Source: Corynebacterium hylobatis (GTDB lineage: Bacteria > Actinomycetota > Actinomycetes > Mycobacteriales > Mycobacteriaceae). From it: a DNA stretch of 64,000 bases. Below the pieces are notes generated by a model. That model had not been told where the DNA came from and made no database searches. It saw nothing but the letters and a program-made list of their open reading frames with translations. A program made the position numbers and the translations under genes. The DNA lies in assembly GCF_003955685.1 (NCBI RefSeq), contig NZ_RXHJ01000010.1, forward strand, positions 1-64,000, read 5' to 3'. Below, piece after piece: positions 17,420 through 26,866 of the stretch (its first letter is position 1; every line of letters begins with the position of its first letter).

Positions 17420-18636
17420 GCAACGAAGTGAAGAAGAACTACACCGCCCAGGAACTCAACGCGATGAGCAATGACGAGCTCGCGCGCCTGGGTACCGAGC
17501 TGGACGATGTCACCGTCGCGTACCGCAAGGAGCGCTTTCCGGTCCCGAACGATCCGGCTGAGAAGCGTGCCGCCCGCAACGTCGGCATCTGGCTGGTCGT
17601 CGGTATCATCGCTGCGATCGCCTTCCTCGGCGTCTACATCTTCTGGCCGTGGGAGTTCAGGAACCTGGGTGAAGAGGGCCACATGTGGCACACCTTCTAC
17701 ACCCCGATGCTGGGTCTGACCTCGGGTATCTCCATCCTGGGTCTGGGCATGGCGGTCATCCTCTACGTGAAGAACATCATCCCCGAGGAGATTTCCGTCC
17801 AGCGCCGCCACGACGGTCCCTCCTCCGAGGTTGATCGACGTACGCTGACCGCGCTGCTCAACGACTCCTGGACCACCTCGACCCTGGGCCGCCGCAAGGC
17901 TCTGCAGGGTCTGCTCGGTGGCGCCGGCATCCTCGCCGGCCTGGTCATCGTCGCCCCTCTGGGTGGCATGATCAAGAACCCGTGGAAGCGCGGCGAGATG
18001 AACATCATGGGTGACGGCACCCTGTGGACCTCCGGCTGGACGCTCCAGGAGCAGGGCGTGAAGCTCTACCTCGCCCGCGACACCGGTGCTATCGCTGAGA
18101 ACCACACCGGTGAGGCCGGCAGCCACTGGAGCACCGTCGGTGTCTCCCGCCTGGTGCGCGTGCGTCCGGAGGATCTGGATGCCGGTGGCATGGAGACCGT
18201 CTACCCGCTGCCCGAGTCCCTGGTCAACGACGGTGATCTCTTCGATCCCCAGGCCAGTGTCTACACCGAGCAGATGCACTCCATCCATGGTCCGCGTAAC
18301 CCCGTCATGTTGATCCGCCTGCGCACCGAAGATGCCCAGAAGGCCATCGAGCGTCAGGGCCAGGAGGATTTCCACTACGGCGACTACTACGCGTACTCGA
18401 AGATCTGCACGCACATCGGCTGCCCGACCTCGCTCTTCGAGGCCCAGACCAACCGAATCCTGTGCCCGTGCCACCAGTCGCAGTTTGACGCGCTCCAGTA
18501 CGGCAAGCCGGTCTTCGGTCCGGCCGCCCGTGCTCTGCCGCAGCTGCCGATCGAAGTCGACGAAGAGGGTTACCTCATCGCCGCGGGCAACTTCGTTGAG
18601 TCCGTCGGCGCTGCATTCTGGGAGCGTAGGTCCTAA
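17416..18636 (+). CDS. qcrA: Rieske iron-sulfur subunit of the bc1 complex
   Basis: Rieske 2Fe-2S protein, 406 residues, longer than most because of an actinobacterial N-terminal region with three membrane helices (around 60-80, 95-120 and 160-182). Cluster ligands are Cys331 and His333 in CTHIGC, and Cys350 and His353 in [10 protein letters not shown]; Cys336 and Cys352 can form the disulfide. The ATG at 17416 overlaps the qcrC stop. The TAA overlaps the qcrB ATG by one base, so the genes are translationally coupled. Confidence 0.96.
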   Translation: MSNEVKKNYTAQELNAMSNDELARLGTELDDVTVAYRKERFPVPNDPAEKRAARNVGIWLVVGIIAAIAFLGVYIFWPWEFRNLGEEGHMWHTFYTPMLGLTSGISILGLGMAVILYVKNIIPEEISVQRRHDGPSSEVDRRTLTALLNDSWTTSTLGRRKALQGLLGGAGILAGLVIVAPLGGMIKNPWKRGEMNIMGDGTLWTSGWTLQEQGVKLYLARDTGAIAENHTGEAGSHWSTVGVSRLVRVRPEDLDAGGMETVYPLPESLVNDGDLFDPQASVYTEQMHSIHGPRNPVMLIRLRTEDAQKAIERQGQEDFHYGDYYAYSKICTHIGCPTSLFEAQTNRILCPCHQSQFDALQYGKPVFGPAARALPQLPIEVDEEGYLIAAGNFVESVGAAFWERRS

Positions 18637-20264
18637 TGAGCAACAAACTGGCCCGAATGGGCAACAACATTGATTCCCGCTACACCGTCGCGGGTCTCCT
18701 CCGTCCGCAGCTGAACAAGGTCTTCCCGACCCACTGGTCCTTCCTGCTGGGTGAACTGGCCCTGTACAGCTTCATCATCCTGCTGCTGACCGGTGTCTAC
18801 CTGGCGCTCTTCTTCGACCCGTCGATCACCAAGGTAATCTACGACGGCGCCTACCTGCCGCTCAACGGCGTCGAGATGTCGCGTGCCTACGCGACGGCGC
18901 TGGACATCTCCTTCGAGGTCCGCGGTGGACTCTTCGTCCGCCAGATGCACCACTGGGCCGCCCTGATGTTCATGATGGCCATGATCGCGCACATGCTGCG
19001 TGTCTTCTTCACCGGTGCGTTCCGACGCCCGCGTGAGGCCAACTGGATCATCGGCGTCACCCTCATCATCCTGGGCATGGCCGAAGGCTTCATGGGCTAC
19101 TCCCTCCCGGATGACCTGCTCTCCGGTGTCGGTCTGCGAATCATGTCCGCCATCATCATCGCCCTGCCGATCATCGGCACCTGGCTGCACTGGCTGATCT
19201 TCGGCGGCGACTTCCCGTCCGACCTGATGCTCGACCGTTTCTACATCGCACACGTGCTGATCCTGCCGGGCATCATCCTCGGCCTGATCGCGGCGCACCT
19301 CGCGCTGGTCTGGTACCAGAAGCACACCCAGTTCCCGGGCGCCGGCCGCACCGAGAACAACGTCGTGGGCATCCGGATCATGCCGGTCTTCGCGACCAAG
19401 GCCATCGGCTTCGGTCTGCTGACCGCCGCTGTCCTGTCCCTGATGTCCGGTCTGCTGACCATCAACGCCATCTGGAACATCGGCCCCTACAACCCCTCGC
19501 AGGTTTCCGCCGGTTCCCAGCCCGACGTCTACATGCTGTGGACTGACGGCGTCGCCCGTGTCATGCCGGCGTGGGAGCTCTACCTGGGTAACTACACCAT
19601 CCCGTCCGCCTTCTGGGTCGCCCTGGTCTGTGGTCTGATGGTTATCCTGCTGTTCGCCTACCCGTGGATCGAGAAGCGCGCCACCGGTGACGACGCCCAC
19701 CACAACCTGCTGCAGCGTCCGCGCGATGTTCCGGTCCGTACGGGCATCGGTGCCATGGCCATCGCCTTCTTCCTGCTGGTGACCATCTCCGGTGGCAACG
19801 ACCACATCGCGCACTTCTTCCAGATCTCGCTGAACGCCATGACCTGGTTCGGCCGCATCGGCGTCATCCTGCTGCCGCCGCTGGTCTACTGGATGACCCA
19901 CCGTATCTGTGTCGGTCTGCAGCGCAGCGACCGTGCTGTCCTGGAGCATGGCGTCGAGACCGGTGTCATCAAGCAGATGCCGAACGGTGCCTTCGTGGAG
20001 ATCCACCAGCCGCTCGGCCCGGTCGACGAGGCCGGTCACCCGGTCCCGCTGGCCTACGCCGGTGCCCCGGTGCCGAAGCGCATGAACCAGCTCGGTTACG
20101 CCGACCGCGTCGCCCGCGGCTCCATGATCAAGCCCGATGACAAGCGTTTCACCGACTCCGCCGTCGAGACCGCCCACGCCAACGAGCGTGAGGAGAAGGC
20201 CATGCTGGAGAACCTCCAGGAGGTCAACCGCGCCAAGGATCGCGAGTCCGGCCTGCTGGACTAG
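18636..20264 (+). CDS. qcrB: Cytochrome b subunit of the bc1 complex
   Basis: Quinol-oxidising cytochrome b, 542 residues with a long hydrophilic C-terminal tail typical of actinobacteria. Heme-ligand helices include [19 protein letters not shown] and [14 protein letters not shown] with [13 protein letters not shown]. The tail from about 440 is charged and ends [13 protein letters not shown]. It is the last gene of the ctaE-qcrCAB operon and is followed by a terminator. QcrB is the known target of imidazopyridine-type inhibitors in mycobacteria. Confidence 0.96.
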   Translation: MSNKLARMGNNIDSRYTVAGLLRPQLNKVFPTHWSFLLGELALYSFIILLLTGVYLALFFDPSITKVIYDGAYLPLNGVEMSRAYATALDISFEVRGGLFVRQMHHWAALMFMMAMIAHMLRVFFTGAFRRPREANWIIGVTLIILGMAEGFMGYSLPDDLLSGVGLRIMSAIIIALPIIGTWLHWLIFGGDFPSDLMLDRFYIAHVLILPGIILGLIAAHLALVWYQKHTQFPGAGRTENNVVGIRIMPVFATKAIGFGLLTAAVLSLMSGLLTINAIWNIGPYNPSQVSAGSQPDVYMLWTDGVARVMPAWELYLGNYTIPSAFWVALVCGLMVILLFAYPWIEKRATGDDAHHNLLQRPRDVPVRTGIGAMAIAFFLLVTISGGNDHIAHFFQISLNAMTWFGRIGVILLPPLVYWMTHRICVGLQRSDRAVLEHGVETGVIKQMPNGAFVEIHQPLGPVDEAGHPVPLAYAGAPVPKRMNQLGYADRVARGSMIKPDDKRFTDSAVETAHANEREEKAMLENLQEVNRAKDRESGLLD

Positions 20265-20694
20265 GTCGTTCCCGAAGTCACTGCGCTCACGCGCGAACCC
20301 CGTCTCCCCGGTACCTGGGGGAGGCGGGGTTCCGTGGTTTTCTGGGGATGTCAGGGCGGGAAGAGGCATAAAAACCTGAGGGTGTGCTAAATCACATCGG
20401 CAGGCAAAGGTTATGGAACCCTCTGTCCCTGCCAATTTCTGGGGTGGAGCGGGGCGGGGGAGAGGTCGGGCAAAGGTCAAGGTCACGGCTCAATAACGGT
20501 CGGAATTGGTCGGTGATCCGTCCACATTCCTGAAAAGTCCCTGGATATGAATCCGGGACGGGCCTGTGGATAACAGCTTGGTCACGATGAGCTTCCGGGG
20601 TGGCTCGTTGGACATTCGCTGTTGCAGTTTCGTAACCTTATCGAGACATTGCGGGACACCATCAGGAAGTCACCGCATGGCTGAACTGAAAATT
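20265..20694 (+). other. Intergenic region before the c-di-AMP riboswitch
   Basis: It contains the qcrB terminator, then about 360 bases without a credible gene. A possible promoter for the downstream riboswitch lies near its end: TTGGAC (20608-20613) and TAACCT (20633-20638), spacing 19. The 88-codon frame 20566-20832 runs into the riboswitch and is not coding-like. Confidence 0.6.
20296..20331 (+). terminator. Terminator after qcrB
   Basis: AACCCCGTCTCCCC pairs with GGGAGGCGGGGTT; a T-rich stretch (GGTTTTCTGG) follows at 20336. Confidence 0.75.
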
Positions 20695-20852
20695 ACGCCT
20701 AATCCCTTCACAGGGAGCCGGGGAACCGACCAGCAGTTTCTGGGGTACATCCGCCGCGAGAGCGTCCCGCACGCAGGTGCAGGGCGTGGAGCGGGGGAGG
20801 GAAGCTTCCGTACATCCCAACCCGACAGCTAACCCGGCAGGCACACAGGAAG
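20695..20852 (+). ncRNA. Cyclic di-AMP riboswitch (ydaO/yuaA class)
   Basis: The conserved blocks of the ydaO/yuaA aptamer occur in order: GCCTAATCC (20697-20705), GAGCCGGGGAACC (20715-20727), TTTCTGGGGTACATCCGC (20737-20754), AGGGAAGCTTCCGT (20798-20811), AACCCGACAGCTAACCCGG (20819-20837), GCAGGC and AGGAAG. The CCGACAGCTAAC block is nearly identical to the aptamer of the Thermoanaerobacter element as I remember it. It ends about 18 bases before the start codon of an NlpC/P60 hydrolase gene, the usual target of this class in actinobacteria. c-di-AMP binding generally turns expression off. I see no clear T-tract terminator, so the switching mechanism is open. Confidence 0.88.
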
Positions 20853-20869
20853 ATTTGGAGTATAGCCCC

Positions 20870-21505
20870 GTGGCTCAGCAGAACCGCCTCAACAAGACCA
20901 TCACCCGCCGTATCGCCACCGCCTCCGCGGTGATCATGGGCGCCACCGTCATGGCCCCGGTAGCCGGCGCCTTCGAGGTCGTTGTGCCGAACACCGACAT
21001 CCGCGTGAACGTTCCGGGCCTGGAGAACATCCAGGGCATCGAGAACGTCCCGAACATCGAGCAGTTCGTCCCCTCCGTCCAGGAGTCCGTGGACACCTAC
21101 GTGGCCAACGTCGCCACCCCGGGCCCGGCAGCTGCCCCGGCAGCTCCCGCCGCCGCACCCTCCACCGGTCAGGCCATCGTCGACGCTGTCCGCTCCAAGG
21201 TCGGTGCCCCCTACGCCTGGGGCGCGACCGGCCCGAACGCCTTCGACTGCTCCGGCCTGACCACCTGGGCCTACCAGCAGGTCGGCAAGTCCATCCCCCG
21301 CACCTCCCAGGCACAGGCCAACCAGGGCCAGCAGGTCCCGCTGGACCAGCTGCAGCCGGGTGACATCATCGCCTACTACGGTGGTGCCAGCCACGTCGGC
21401 ATCTACGCCGGCAACGGCATGATCATCGACGCCCTCAACTCCGGTTCCCCGGTCGGCGAGCGTCCGCTGCACTTCCAGCCGATCCACTCCGCCGTCCGCT
21501 TCTAA
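20870..21505 (+). CDS. Secreted NlpC/P60 peptidoglycan endopeptidase under a c-di-AMP riboswitch
   Basis: Secreted cell wall hydrolase, 211 residues. It has a signal peptide (residues about 1-34, with KTITRR and a hydrophobic core ending PVAGAF), a short linker with PAAAPAAPAAA, then an NlpC/P60 domain from about 98. Catalytic Cys127 is in AFDCSGLTTWAYQQ and His175 in GGASHVGIY. The GTG at 20870 has GGAG 9 bases upstream. Upstream in-frame codons lie inside the riboswitch and are excluded. It is the counterpart of C. glutamicum cg2402. The enzyme probably cuts D-Glu-mDAP links in stem peptides. Confidence 0.9.
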   Translation: MAQQNRLNKTITRRIATASAVIMGATVMAPVAGAFEVVVPNTDIRVNVPGLENIQGIENVPNIEQFVPSVQESVDTYVANVATPGPAAAPAAPAAAPSTGQAIVDAVRSKVGAPYAWGATGPNAFDCSGLTTWAYQQVGKSIPRTSQAQANQGQQVPLDQLQPGDIIAYYGGASHVGIYAGNGMIIDALNSGSPVGERPLHFQPIHSAVRF

Positions 21506-21522
21506 GCACAGACGGTCACTGT

Positions 21523-21560
21523 GCCCGCCCATCCGGTCCCGCAAGGTCCGGTGGGCGGGC
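21523..21560 (+). terminator. Hairpin between the two NlpC/P60 genes
   Basis: GCCCGCCCA pairs with TGGGCGGGC, with an inner TCCGG/CCGG extension. No T-tract, so termination may be partial. Confidence 0.5.
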
Positions 21561-21641
21561 CTCGTGCATTCGGGGGCAGTCCCGGGTGTCTACAGTTGTC
21601 CCTTGAATCTCCACCGGCCCACCATTCCTGAAAGAACCACC

Positions 21642-22658
21642 TTGCGCCCCCTTCCAGCCCTCAGCCACTGCTTCCGTACGATGACCACCGCCGTGCTCGG
21701 CGCGTTCCTGATCACCACCGGTACCGCCCAGGTGGCCGCCGCCGAGGACATCGACACCCTCATCGCCACCATGGATGAGGTCTCCCACGAGGCGACGGCC
21801 ACCAGTGAAGAGGTCAAGCAGCTCGAGGTCGACATCGAGGAGGGGCAGGGGCGTATCCACACCCTGCGCGCCGACGCCGACACCGCCCGCCAGCGGGCCG
21901 AGGTCGCCCGCGCGGCACGGGTGGATTTCCAGGAGGAGGTCGACGGCCTGGCCGGTGTGAAGTACCGGGGGCTGCTGATCGACCCGGTGACCAACGCCAT
22001 TGCCGCGGCCACCCCGCAGAACGCCATCGACCGCGCCTCCTACCTGGCGACACTGACGCGCAACACGGAACGGGCCGTCGATAAGCTCGCGGAGACCACC
22101 GCCGAGGCGGGCCGGGCGCACACCGATGCGGAGCGCTTCCTCGCGGAGGCCAATTTCCAGCAGTCGCAGCTGGAACGGCAGCACCGCGACCTCGCCGCGG
22201 AGCAGGAGGTGCTGCAGGAGCGGATCCGGGAGATCGAGGAGCAGGTCACCGCGCTCGATGCCGCGGCGCGGGCCGCCTGGGAGAACAAGAACAACCCGCT
22301 GACCCCGGACCTGGCCGGCACCTCCGGGGTGGTGGCCGCCGCCCTGGCCAAACTCGGTTCTCCCTACGGCTGGGGCGCGACCGGTCCGAACCAGTTCGAC
22401 TGCTCCGGGCTGATGTTCTGGGCCTACCAGCAGCAGGGGAAGACCATCCCGCGCACCTCGCAGGCCCAGCTGGCCGGCGGCACCCCGGTCGCGCGTGCCG
22501 AGCTGCAGCCCGGTGACATCGTCGGCTACTACCCGGGCGTCACGCATGTGGGCATGTACATCGGCAACGGCCAGCTGGTCCACGCCTCCGACTACGGCAT
22601 CCCCGTCCAGGTCGTGTCCGTTGACTCCATGCCGTGGGCGGGCGCAGTACGCTACTGA
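21642..22658 (+). CDS. ripC: RipC-type NlpC/P60 endopeptidase with coiled-coil regulatory domain
   Basis: Peptidoglycan hydrolase for daughter-cell separation, 338 residues from the chosen start. It has a signal peptide, an N-terminal coiled coil (about 30-225, rich in Glu, Gln and Arg) and a C-terminal NlpC/P60 domain with Cys254 in FDCSGLMFWAYQQ and His302 in GVTHVGMY. In mycobacteria and C. glutamicum the coiled coil is the docking site for the FtsEX complex. The start is uncertain: TTG at 21642 gives a basic signal-peptide N-region, while ATG at 21681 would leave none. It has no riboswitch of its own. pimB starts 3 bases after the stop. Confidence 0.88.
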   Translation: MRPLPALSHCFRTMTTAVLGAFLITTGTAQVAAAEDIDTLIATMDEVSHEATATSEEVKQLEVDIEEGQGRIHTLRADADTARQRAEVARAARVDFQEEVDGLAGVKYRGLLIDPVTNAIAAATPQNAIDRASYLATLTRNTERAVDKLAETTAEAGRAHTDAERFLAEANFQQSQLERQHRDLAAEQEVLQERIREIEEQVTALDAAARAAWENKNNPLTPDLAGTSGVVAAALAKLGSPYGWGATGPNQFDCSGLMFWAYQQQGKTIPRTSQAQLAGGTPVARAELQPGDIVGYYPGVTHVGMYIGNGQLVHASDYGIPVQVVSVDSMPWAGAVRY

Positions 22659-22661
22659 GCC

Positions 22662-23789
22662 ATGGCGCGTACTCTGCTGGTGACCAATGACTTCCCGCCC
22701 ACGGTCGGGGGCATCCAGTCCTATCTGCGGGACTTCCTGGACACCCTCGACCCGGCGGAGGTGGTGGTCTTCTCCTCCACGCAGGACGCCCCCGCCGCCA
22801 CGGCCTACGACGCCCAGCTGCCCTACCGGGTGATCCGCTGGCCGCGCCGCATCATGCTGCCCACCCCGACCACCACCCGGGCGATGTCGATGATCATCCG
22901 GGAACTGGGCATCGACACGGTGTGGTTCGGTGCCGCCGCCCCGCTGGCGCTCATGGGTGCCGCGGCCCGCCGTGCGGGGGCACGCCGCATCATCGCCAGC
23001 ACCCACGGGCATGAAGTGGGCTGGTCCATGCTGCCCGGCGCCCGACAGGTGCTGCGCCGTATCGGCGACACCGCGGATGTGGTCACCTACATCTCCGATT
23101 ACACGCTGCATCGCTTCCGCCGCGCCTTCGGCACCCGCCCCCGCTTCGCGCACCTGCCCTCCGGCGTGGACACTGACTGGTTCCACCCGGATACCGCAGC
23201 GGAGCGCGCCGCCACCCGGGAGCGGTTCGGCCTCGGGGATGGACCGCTGGTGGTGTGCATCTCCCGCCTGGTACCGCGCAAAGGCCAGGACCAGCTGATC
23301 CGGGCCTGGCCTGCCGTCCTGGATTCGCACCCCGGCGCACGGCTGCTCATCGTCGGTTCGGGGTCCTACGGGCGCCGCCTGCAGGCCATGGCCGCCCCGC
23401 TTGCCGACTCCGTCGTCTTCACCGGCCCCGTCCCCACCCCGGATCTGCGCGCGATCCTGGCCGCCGCGGATGTCTTCGCCATGCCTGCCCGTACCCGGGG
23501 CCGGGGACTCGACGTGGAGGGTCTGGGCATCGTCTACCTGGAGGCCCAGGCCTGCGGTGTCCCCGTCATCGCCGGTGATTCCGGCGGCGCCCCGGAGACC
23601 GTCACCCCCGAGACCGGCATAGTCGTCGACGGCCGCGACACCGTCCAGCTCACGCGGGCTCTGGTGGAGCTTCTCGACGACCCGCAGCTGCGGGCGACCC
23701 TGGGGCTGGCGGGACGCCGGCACGCTACGGGGCAGTGGACCTGGGGGATCATGGGTGCGCGGCTGCGGGAGCTCGTCCGTGCCGGGTGA
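22662..23789 (+). CDS. pimB: PimB', phosphatidylinositol monomannoside mannosyltransferase (GT4)
   Basis: GDP-mannose-dependent GT4 enzyme adding the second mannose to phosphatidyl-myo-inositol monomannoside, an early step to lipomannan and lipoarabinomannan at the inner face of the membrane; 375 residues. It begins MARTLLVTNDFPPTVGGIQSY. It has the GT-B acceptor loop VGGIQ and the donor-site motif EAQACGVPVIAGDSGGAPE. The order after ripC matches Rv2190c-Rv2188c. The ATG at 22662 follows the ripC TGA by 3 bases. Confidence 0.93.
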   Translation: MARTLLVTNDFPPTVGGIQSYLRDFLDTLDPAEVVVFSSTQDAPAATAYDAQLPYRVIRWPRRIMLPTPTTTRAMSMIIRELGIDTVWFGAAAPLALMGAAARRAGARRIIASTHGHEVGWSMLPGARQVLRRIGDTADVVTYISDYTLHRFRRAFGTRPRFAHLPSGVDTDWFHPDTAAERAATRERFGLGDGPLVVCISRLVPRKGQDQLIRAWPAVLDSHPGARLLIVGSGSYGRRLQAMAAPLADSVVFTGPVPTPDLRAILAAADVFAMPARTRGRGLDVEGLGIVYLEAQACGVPVIAGDSGGAPETVTPETGIVVDGRDTVQLTRALVELLDDPQLRATLGLAGRRHATGQWTWGIMGARLRELVRAG

Positions 23790-23794
23790 GCGGA

Positions 23795-23800
23795 TATACT
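23795..23800 (+). promoter_or_regulatory. glk -10 element
   Basis: TATACT, a strong -10 placed just after the pimB stop. Transcription would start near 23807, before the SD AAGGTGG at about 23828. Confidence 0.5.
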
Positions 23801-23837
23801 GCCGGGGCTGAACTCAATCGATCCAGAAGGTGGTGCC

Positions 23838-24788
23838 ATGGGCCCCAGTGACCCCCGTCCCACGGTGGGTTTCGACATCGGCGGCACCCACTGCCGGGCC
23901 GCGGTGGTGTCCGCCGGGGGAGAGGTCATCGACACCCGCAGCACCGCCACCCCCACCACGGTGGCGGCCCTCGAGGACGCGATCGTCACCATGGTCGGGG
24001 AACTACGTGCGGAGCATGACCCCGCCGCCGTCGGCCTGGCGGTCGCCGGATTCCTCGACCCTGCCTGTGAGACCGTCCGCTTCGCCCCGCACCTGCCCTG
24101 GCGCGACGCGCCCGTGCGCGCCCGGCTCGAGGAACTGACCGGCCTGCCGGTCACGCTCGAACACGACGCCAATGCCGCCGCCTGGGGCGAGTACCGCCAC
24201 GGCGCGGCCCGCGGCGCCGGCACCTGGGCGTTCTTCGCCGTCGGCACCGGCATCGGCGCGACGCTGATGATCGACGGGAAGATCTTCCGCGGCGCCCACG
24301 GCACCGCCCCGGAATTCGGGCACCTCACCGTGGTGCCCGGCGGCCGGGCCTGCGCGTGCGGCAAACATGGCTGCCTGGAGCGTTACGCCTCCGGCACCGC
24401 CCTGGTCGACACCGCCACCGAACTCGCGGTGCCCGGGGTGGCGGGGTTGGGGCGGCGGGTCGTCGAGAAGCACGGAGAGGTCACCGGTGCGGAGATCATG
24501 GCCGCCGCGCGGGTGGGGGATCCAACCGGCCTGGCGGCGCTGGCGGACTTCGCCGGTTGGCTCGGCCAGGGCCTGGCGATGGTCACCGACGTCCTCGATC
24601 CGGAGCTGATCGTCGTGGGTGGGGGAGTCTCCCTCGACGCCGACCTCTTCCTCGACGCCGCCCGGGAACGGATGGCCCGCTCCATCGTCGGCGCGGGACA
24701 CCGGCCGCTGCCGGCCGTGGGAACCGCGGAACTGGGCACCCGCGCGGGTATGATCGGCGTGGCAGATCTGGCCCGCGGCCGGATGTGA
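23838..24788 (+). CDS. glk: ROK-family glucokinase
   Basis: Phosphorylates glucose to glucose 6-phosphate in the cytosol; 316 residues. Landmarks are the phosphate loop FDIGGTHCRAAVV, the sugar-binding EHDANAAAWGEY, GTGIGATLMIDG, and the ROK zinc motif CACGKHGCLE. The ATG at 23838 has an AAGGTGG SD. C. glutamicum glk (cg2399) sits in the same place. It has its own -10 box, and plsC follows after 24 bases. Confidence 0.93.
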   Translation: MGPSDPRPTVGFDIGGTHCRAAVVSAGGEVIDTRSTATPTTVAALEDAIVTMVGELRAEHDPAAVGLAVAGFLDPACETVRFAPHLPWRDAPVRARLEELTGLPVTLEHDANAAAWGEYRHGAARGAGTWAFFAVGTGIGATLMIDGKIFRGAHGTAPEFGHLTVVPGGRACACGKHGCLERYASGTALVDTATELAVPGVAGLGRRVVEKHGEVTGAEIMAAARVGDPTGLAALADFAGWLGQGLAMVTDVLDPELIVVGGGVSLDADLFLDAARERMARSIVGAGHRPLPAVGTAELGTRAGMIGVADLARGRM

Positions 24789-24812
24789 GCTCAAGAAGAC
24801 GGGAAGAGACAG

Positions 24813-25553
24813 ATGGAAAAACAGTGGTACTGGATGTTCAAGAATGTCCTCATCGGCCCCTTCCTCCGGGTGTGGAACCGGCCGGAGATGGAGGGCATTG
24901 AGCACATCCCCACCGAGGGGGCGGCCATCGTGGCCTCCACCCACCAGGCGGTCATGGACTCCTTCTATTTCCCGGCCCTGAGCCCCCGCAACATCACCTT
25001 CCCGGCGAAGGCCGAGTACTTCACCAACCCGGGTCTGATCGGGCGCATCCAGCGGTGGTTCTTCACCTCCATCGGCCAGATCTCCGTGGACCGCGGTGCC
25101 GCCGACGCCGGCGAAGCCACCCTCAATGCCGCCCGCACCGTGCTCGACCGGGGTGAGGTGCTCGCCATCTACCCGGAGGGAACCCGCTCCCCGGACGGAC
25201 GCATCTACAAGGGACGCACCGGCATGGCGCGCATCGCCCTGGCCACCGACGTGCCCATCATCCCCATGGCCATGATCGGATCCCGGAAGGCCAACCCCAT
25301 CGGCACGTGGATCCCGCGCCCGGTGAAGGTGCGCATGAAGGTCGGCCCACCCGTCGACGGCCGCGCCTACGTCGAGTCCCTCGGCATCGACCCCGATTCC
25401 CGCGATGCCGCCCGCCCGCTGACCGACCACGTCATGGCCGTGCTCACCGAACTGGCCGGTGAACCCTACGTCGACGTCTACGCCTCCGAGGTGAAGGCCT
25501 CCCTGGCTGCCGGCAAGGGCTACCCGCGCGGCACGGAGCCCGACCGCGGCTGA
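24813..25553 (+). CDS. plsC: 1-acyl-sn-glycerol-3-phosphate acyltransferase (PlsC family)
   Basis: Membrane-associated acyltransferase of phospholipid or PIM biosynthesis, 246 residues. It has the catalytic HQAVMD (HX4D) near residue 44 and the phosphate-binding YPEGTRSPDG near 120. The mycobacterial counterpart by position is Rv2182c. The substrate could be lysophosphatidate or another polar lipid; the sequence alone does not settle it. Confidence 0.9.
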   Translation: MEKQWYWMFKNVLIGPFLRVWNRPEMEGIEHIPTEGAAIVASTHQAVMDSFYFPALSPRNITFPAKAEYFTNPGLIGRIQRWFFTSIGQISVDRGAADAGEATLNAARTVLDRGEVLAIYPEGTRSPDGRIYKGRTGMARIALATDVPIIPMAMIGSRKANPIGTWIPRPVKVRMKVGPPVDGRAYVESLGIDPDSRDAARPLTDHVMAVLTELAGEPYVDVYASEVKASLAAGKGYPRGTEPDRG

Positions 25554-25684
25554 CCGGAACCTGGCCGGGGCCTGGCAGGGCACTTGGTCCGCGGATGGAA
25601 GGCCGCTAGAGTGTGTCAACGGACTTCGCCGGGGACCACCCGGCAGCAGATTCCGCACTGCACGGACGGGATGAGGTGAAACAG

Positions 25685-26866
25685 GTGTCTGCGACCATCC
25701 AGTCGACCACCCCACCCGCCACCACCCGGATGCGCTGGCCCGACGTGGCCAAGGGACTGTCGATCGTCGGCGTCGTGCTCCTGCACGTCAGCCTCGCTGT
25801 GCCCGAGGGCATGGAGACGGTCGCCGCCCAGCTCAACCGCATCCTCGACCCGCTGCGCATGCCGCTGTTCTTCATGGTCAGCGGCTTCTTCTCCGCGAAG
25901 GTCCTCGGCTACACCCTCAAGGACCTCTTCCTGCGCAGGCTGTGGTTCTTCCTCGTGCCCTACGTGGTGTGGGTGCCCATCGAGCTGTGGTTCAAATTCC
26001 GCGAATGGCGCATGTTCGACGACAAGGCCATGCCCGGCCTCGGCCGCTACCTCGAGCACATCGTCGAGGGCCGCAACATGTACTGGTTCCTCTACGCCCT
26101 GGTCATCTTCAACCTCGTGCTGTGGGCCACCCGGAAACTCCCCTGGTGGGCAGGCGTGCTCATCGGCTTCGCCCCGATCCTCATCCTGCCGCTGCACGCC
26201 GACCAGCACATGATCGGCAAGGCGGTGCTCTACCTGCCGGCCTTCCTGCTGGGCGCGCACATGCGCCGGCACATCCGGGAGTTCTCCGGATCTGCCACCG
26301 GCCTGCGCAACCTCACCCGCGGCACCCTGCTCTACGCCGCCGGCTTCACCATCTCCGCCGTCTGGGCCTGGCTGAACACCGTCACGGATGTGTCACTGCC
26401 CTGGGCGCTGCCCGGTGCGGAAACCGTCGGCTACGTCGACCTGCGGTTGATCGTCAACGCGGTGGTGCAGCTGCTCATGCTGCCCATGGCCGTGATCGTG
26501 GCGGTGGTGCTCGGTCGGGTGCCGGTGGTCTCCGACATCCTGTGCTTCCTGGGGCGCCACACCCTGGTCATCTACCTGGGCCACCCCATCGCCCTGACGG
26601 TGCTCTACCACTACAACATGCGCGGCATGGAGCTGCCGATCATGCGCGGCGCCGAGAACGTGCTGCATGAGACCGCCTTGTGGATCATCATCGGCCTGTT
26701 CATCTCCGCCGTCGGTTCCCTCGCGCTGTGGCTGCTCACCCGGATCCCGTACCTGCGCTGGTCGGTCATGCCGCCGCTGCTGCCGGGCGCGCGGACCACC
26801 GCGCCCGCGCAGCCTGCCCGGGCCCCCGCGCCGGCGTCGGAGCCGGTGCGCACCGTCGCTGATTAG
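25685..26866 (+). CDS. Acyltransferase-3 family membrane protein
   Basis: 393 residues with about ten membrane helices. The N-terminal RMRWPDVAKGLSIVGVVLLHVSL carries the Arg/Asp...His pattern of the OafA/WecH acyltransferase-3 family, which moves acetyl or other acyl groups onto exported glycans or lipids. I take the GTG at 25685, with a GATGAGGTG SD before it. A -10 box TAGAGT at 25607-25612 puts the GTG at 25613 upstream of transcription. It stands between plsC and mptC, so an envelope glycolipid target is likely but unproven. It meets convergent mptC with overlapping stop codons. Confidence 0.8.
   Translation: MSATIQSTTPPATTRMRWPDVAKGLSIVGVVLLHVSLAVPEGMETVAAQLNRILDPLRMPLFFMVSGFFSAKVLGYTLKDLFLRRLWFFLVPYVVWVPIELWFKFREWRMFDDKAMPGLGRYLEHIVEGRNMYWFLYALVIFNLVLWATRKLPWWAGVLIGFAPILILPLHADQHMIGKAVLYLPAFLLGAHMRRHIREFSGSATGLRNLTRGTLLYAAGFTISAVWAWLNTVTDVSLPWALPGAETVGYVDLRLIVNAVVQLLMLPMAVIVAVVLGRVPVVSDILCFLGRHTLVIYLGHPIALTVLYHYNMRGMELPIMRGAENVLHETALWIIIGLFISAVGSLALWLLTRIPYLRWSVMPPLLPGARTTAPAQPARAPAPASEPVRTVAD

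Noticed and set aside
20383..20396. TGTGCTAAATCACA as a GlxR site
   Set aside because: Half-sites are separated by two bases fewer than the GlxR/CRP consensus requires.
20566..20832. 88-codon plus-strand ORF before the NlpC/P60 gene
   Set aside because: Its second half is the c-di-AMP aptamer; no SD and no family resemblance.
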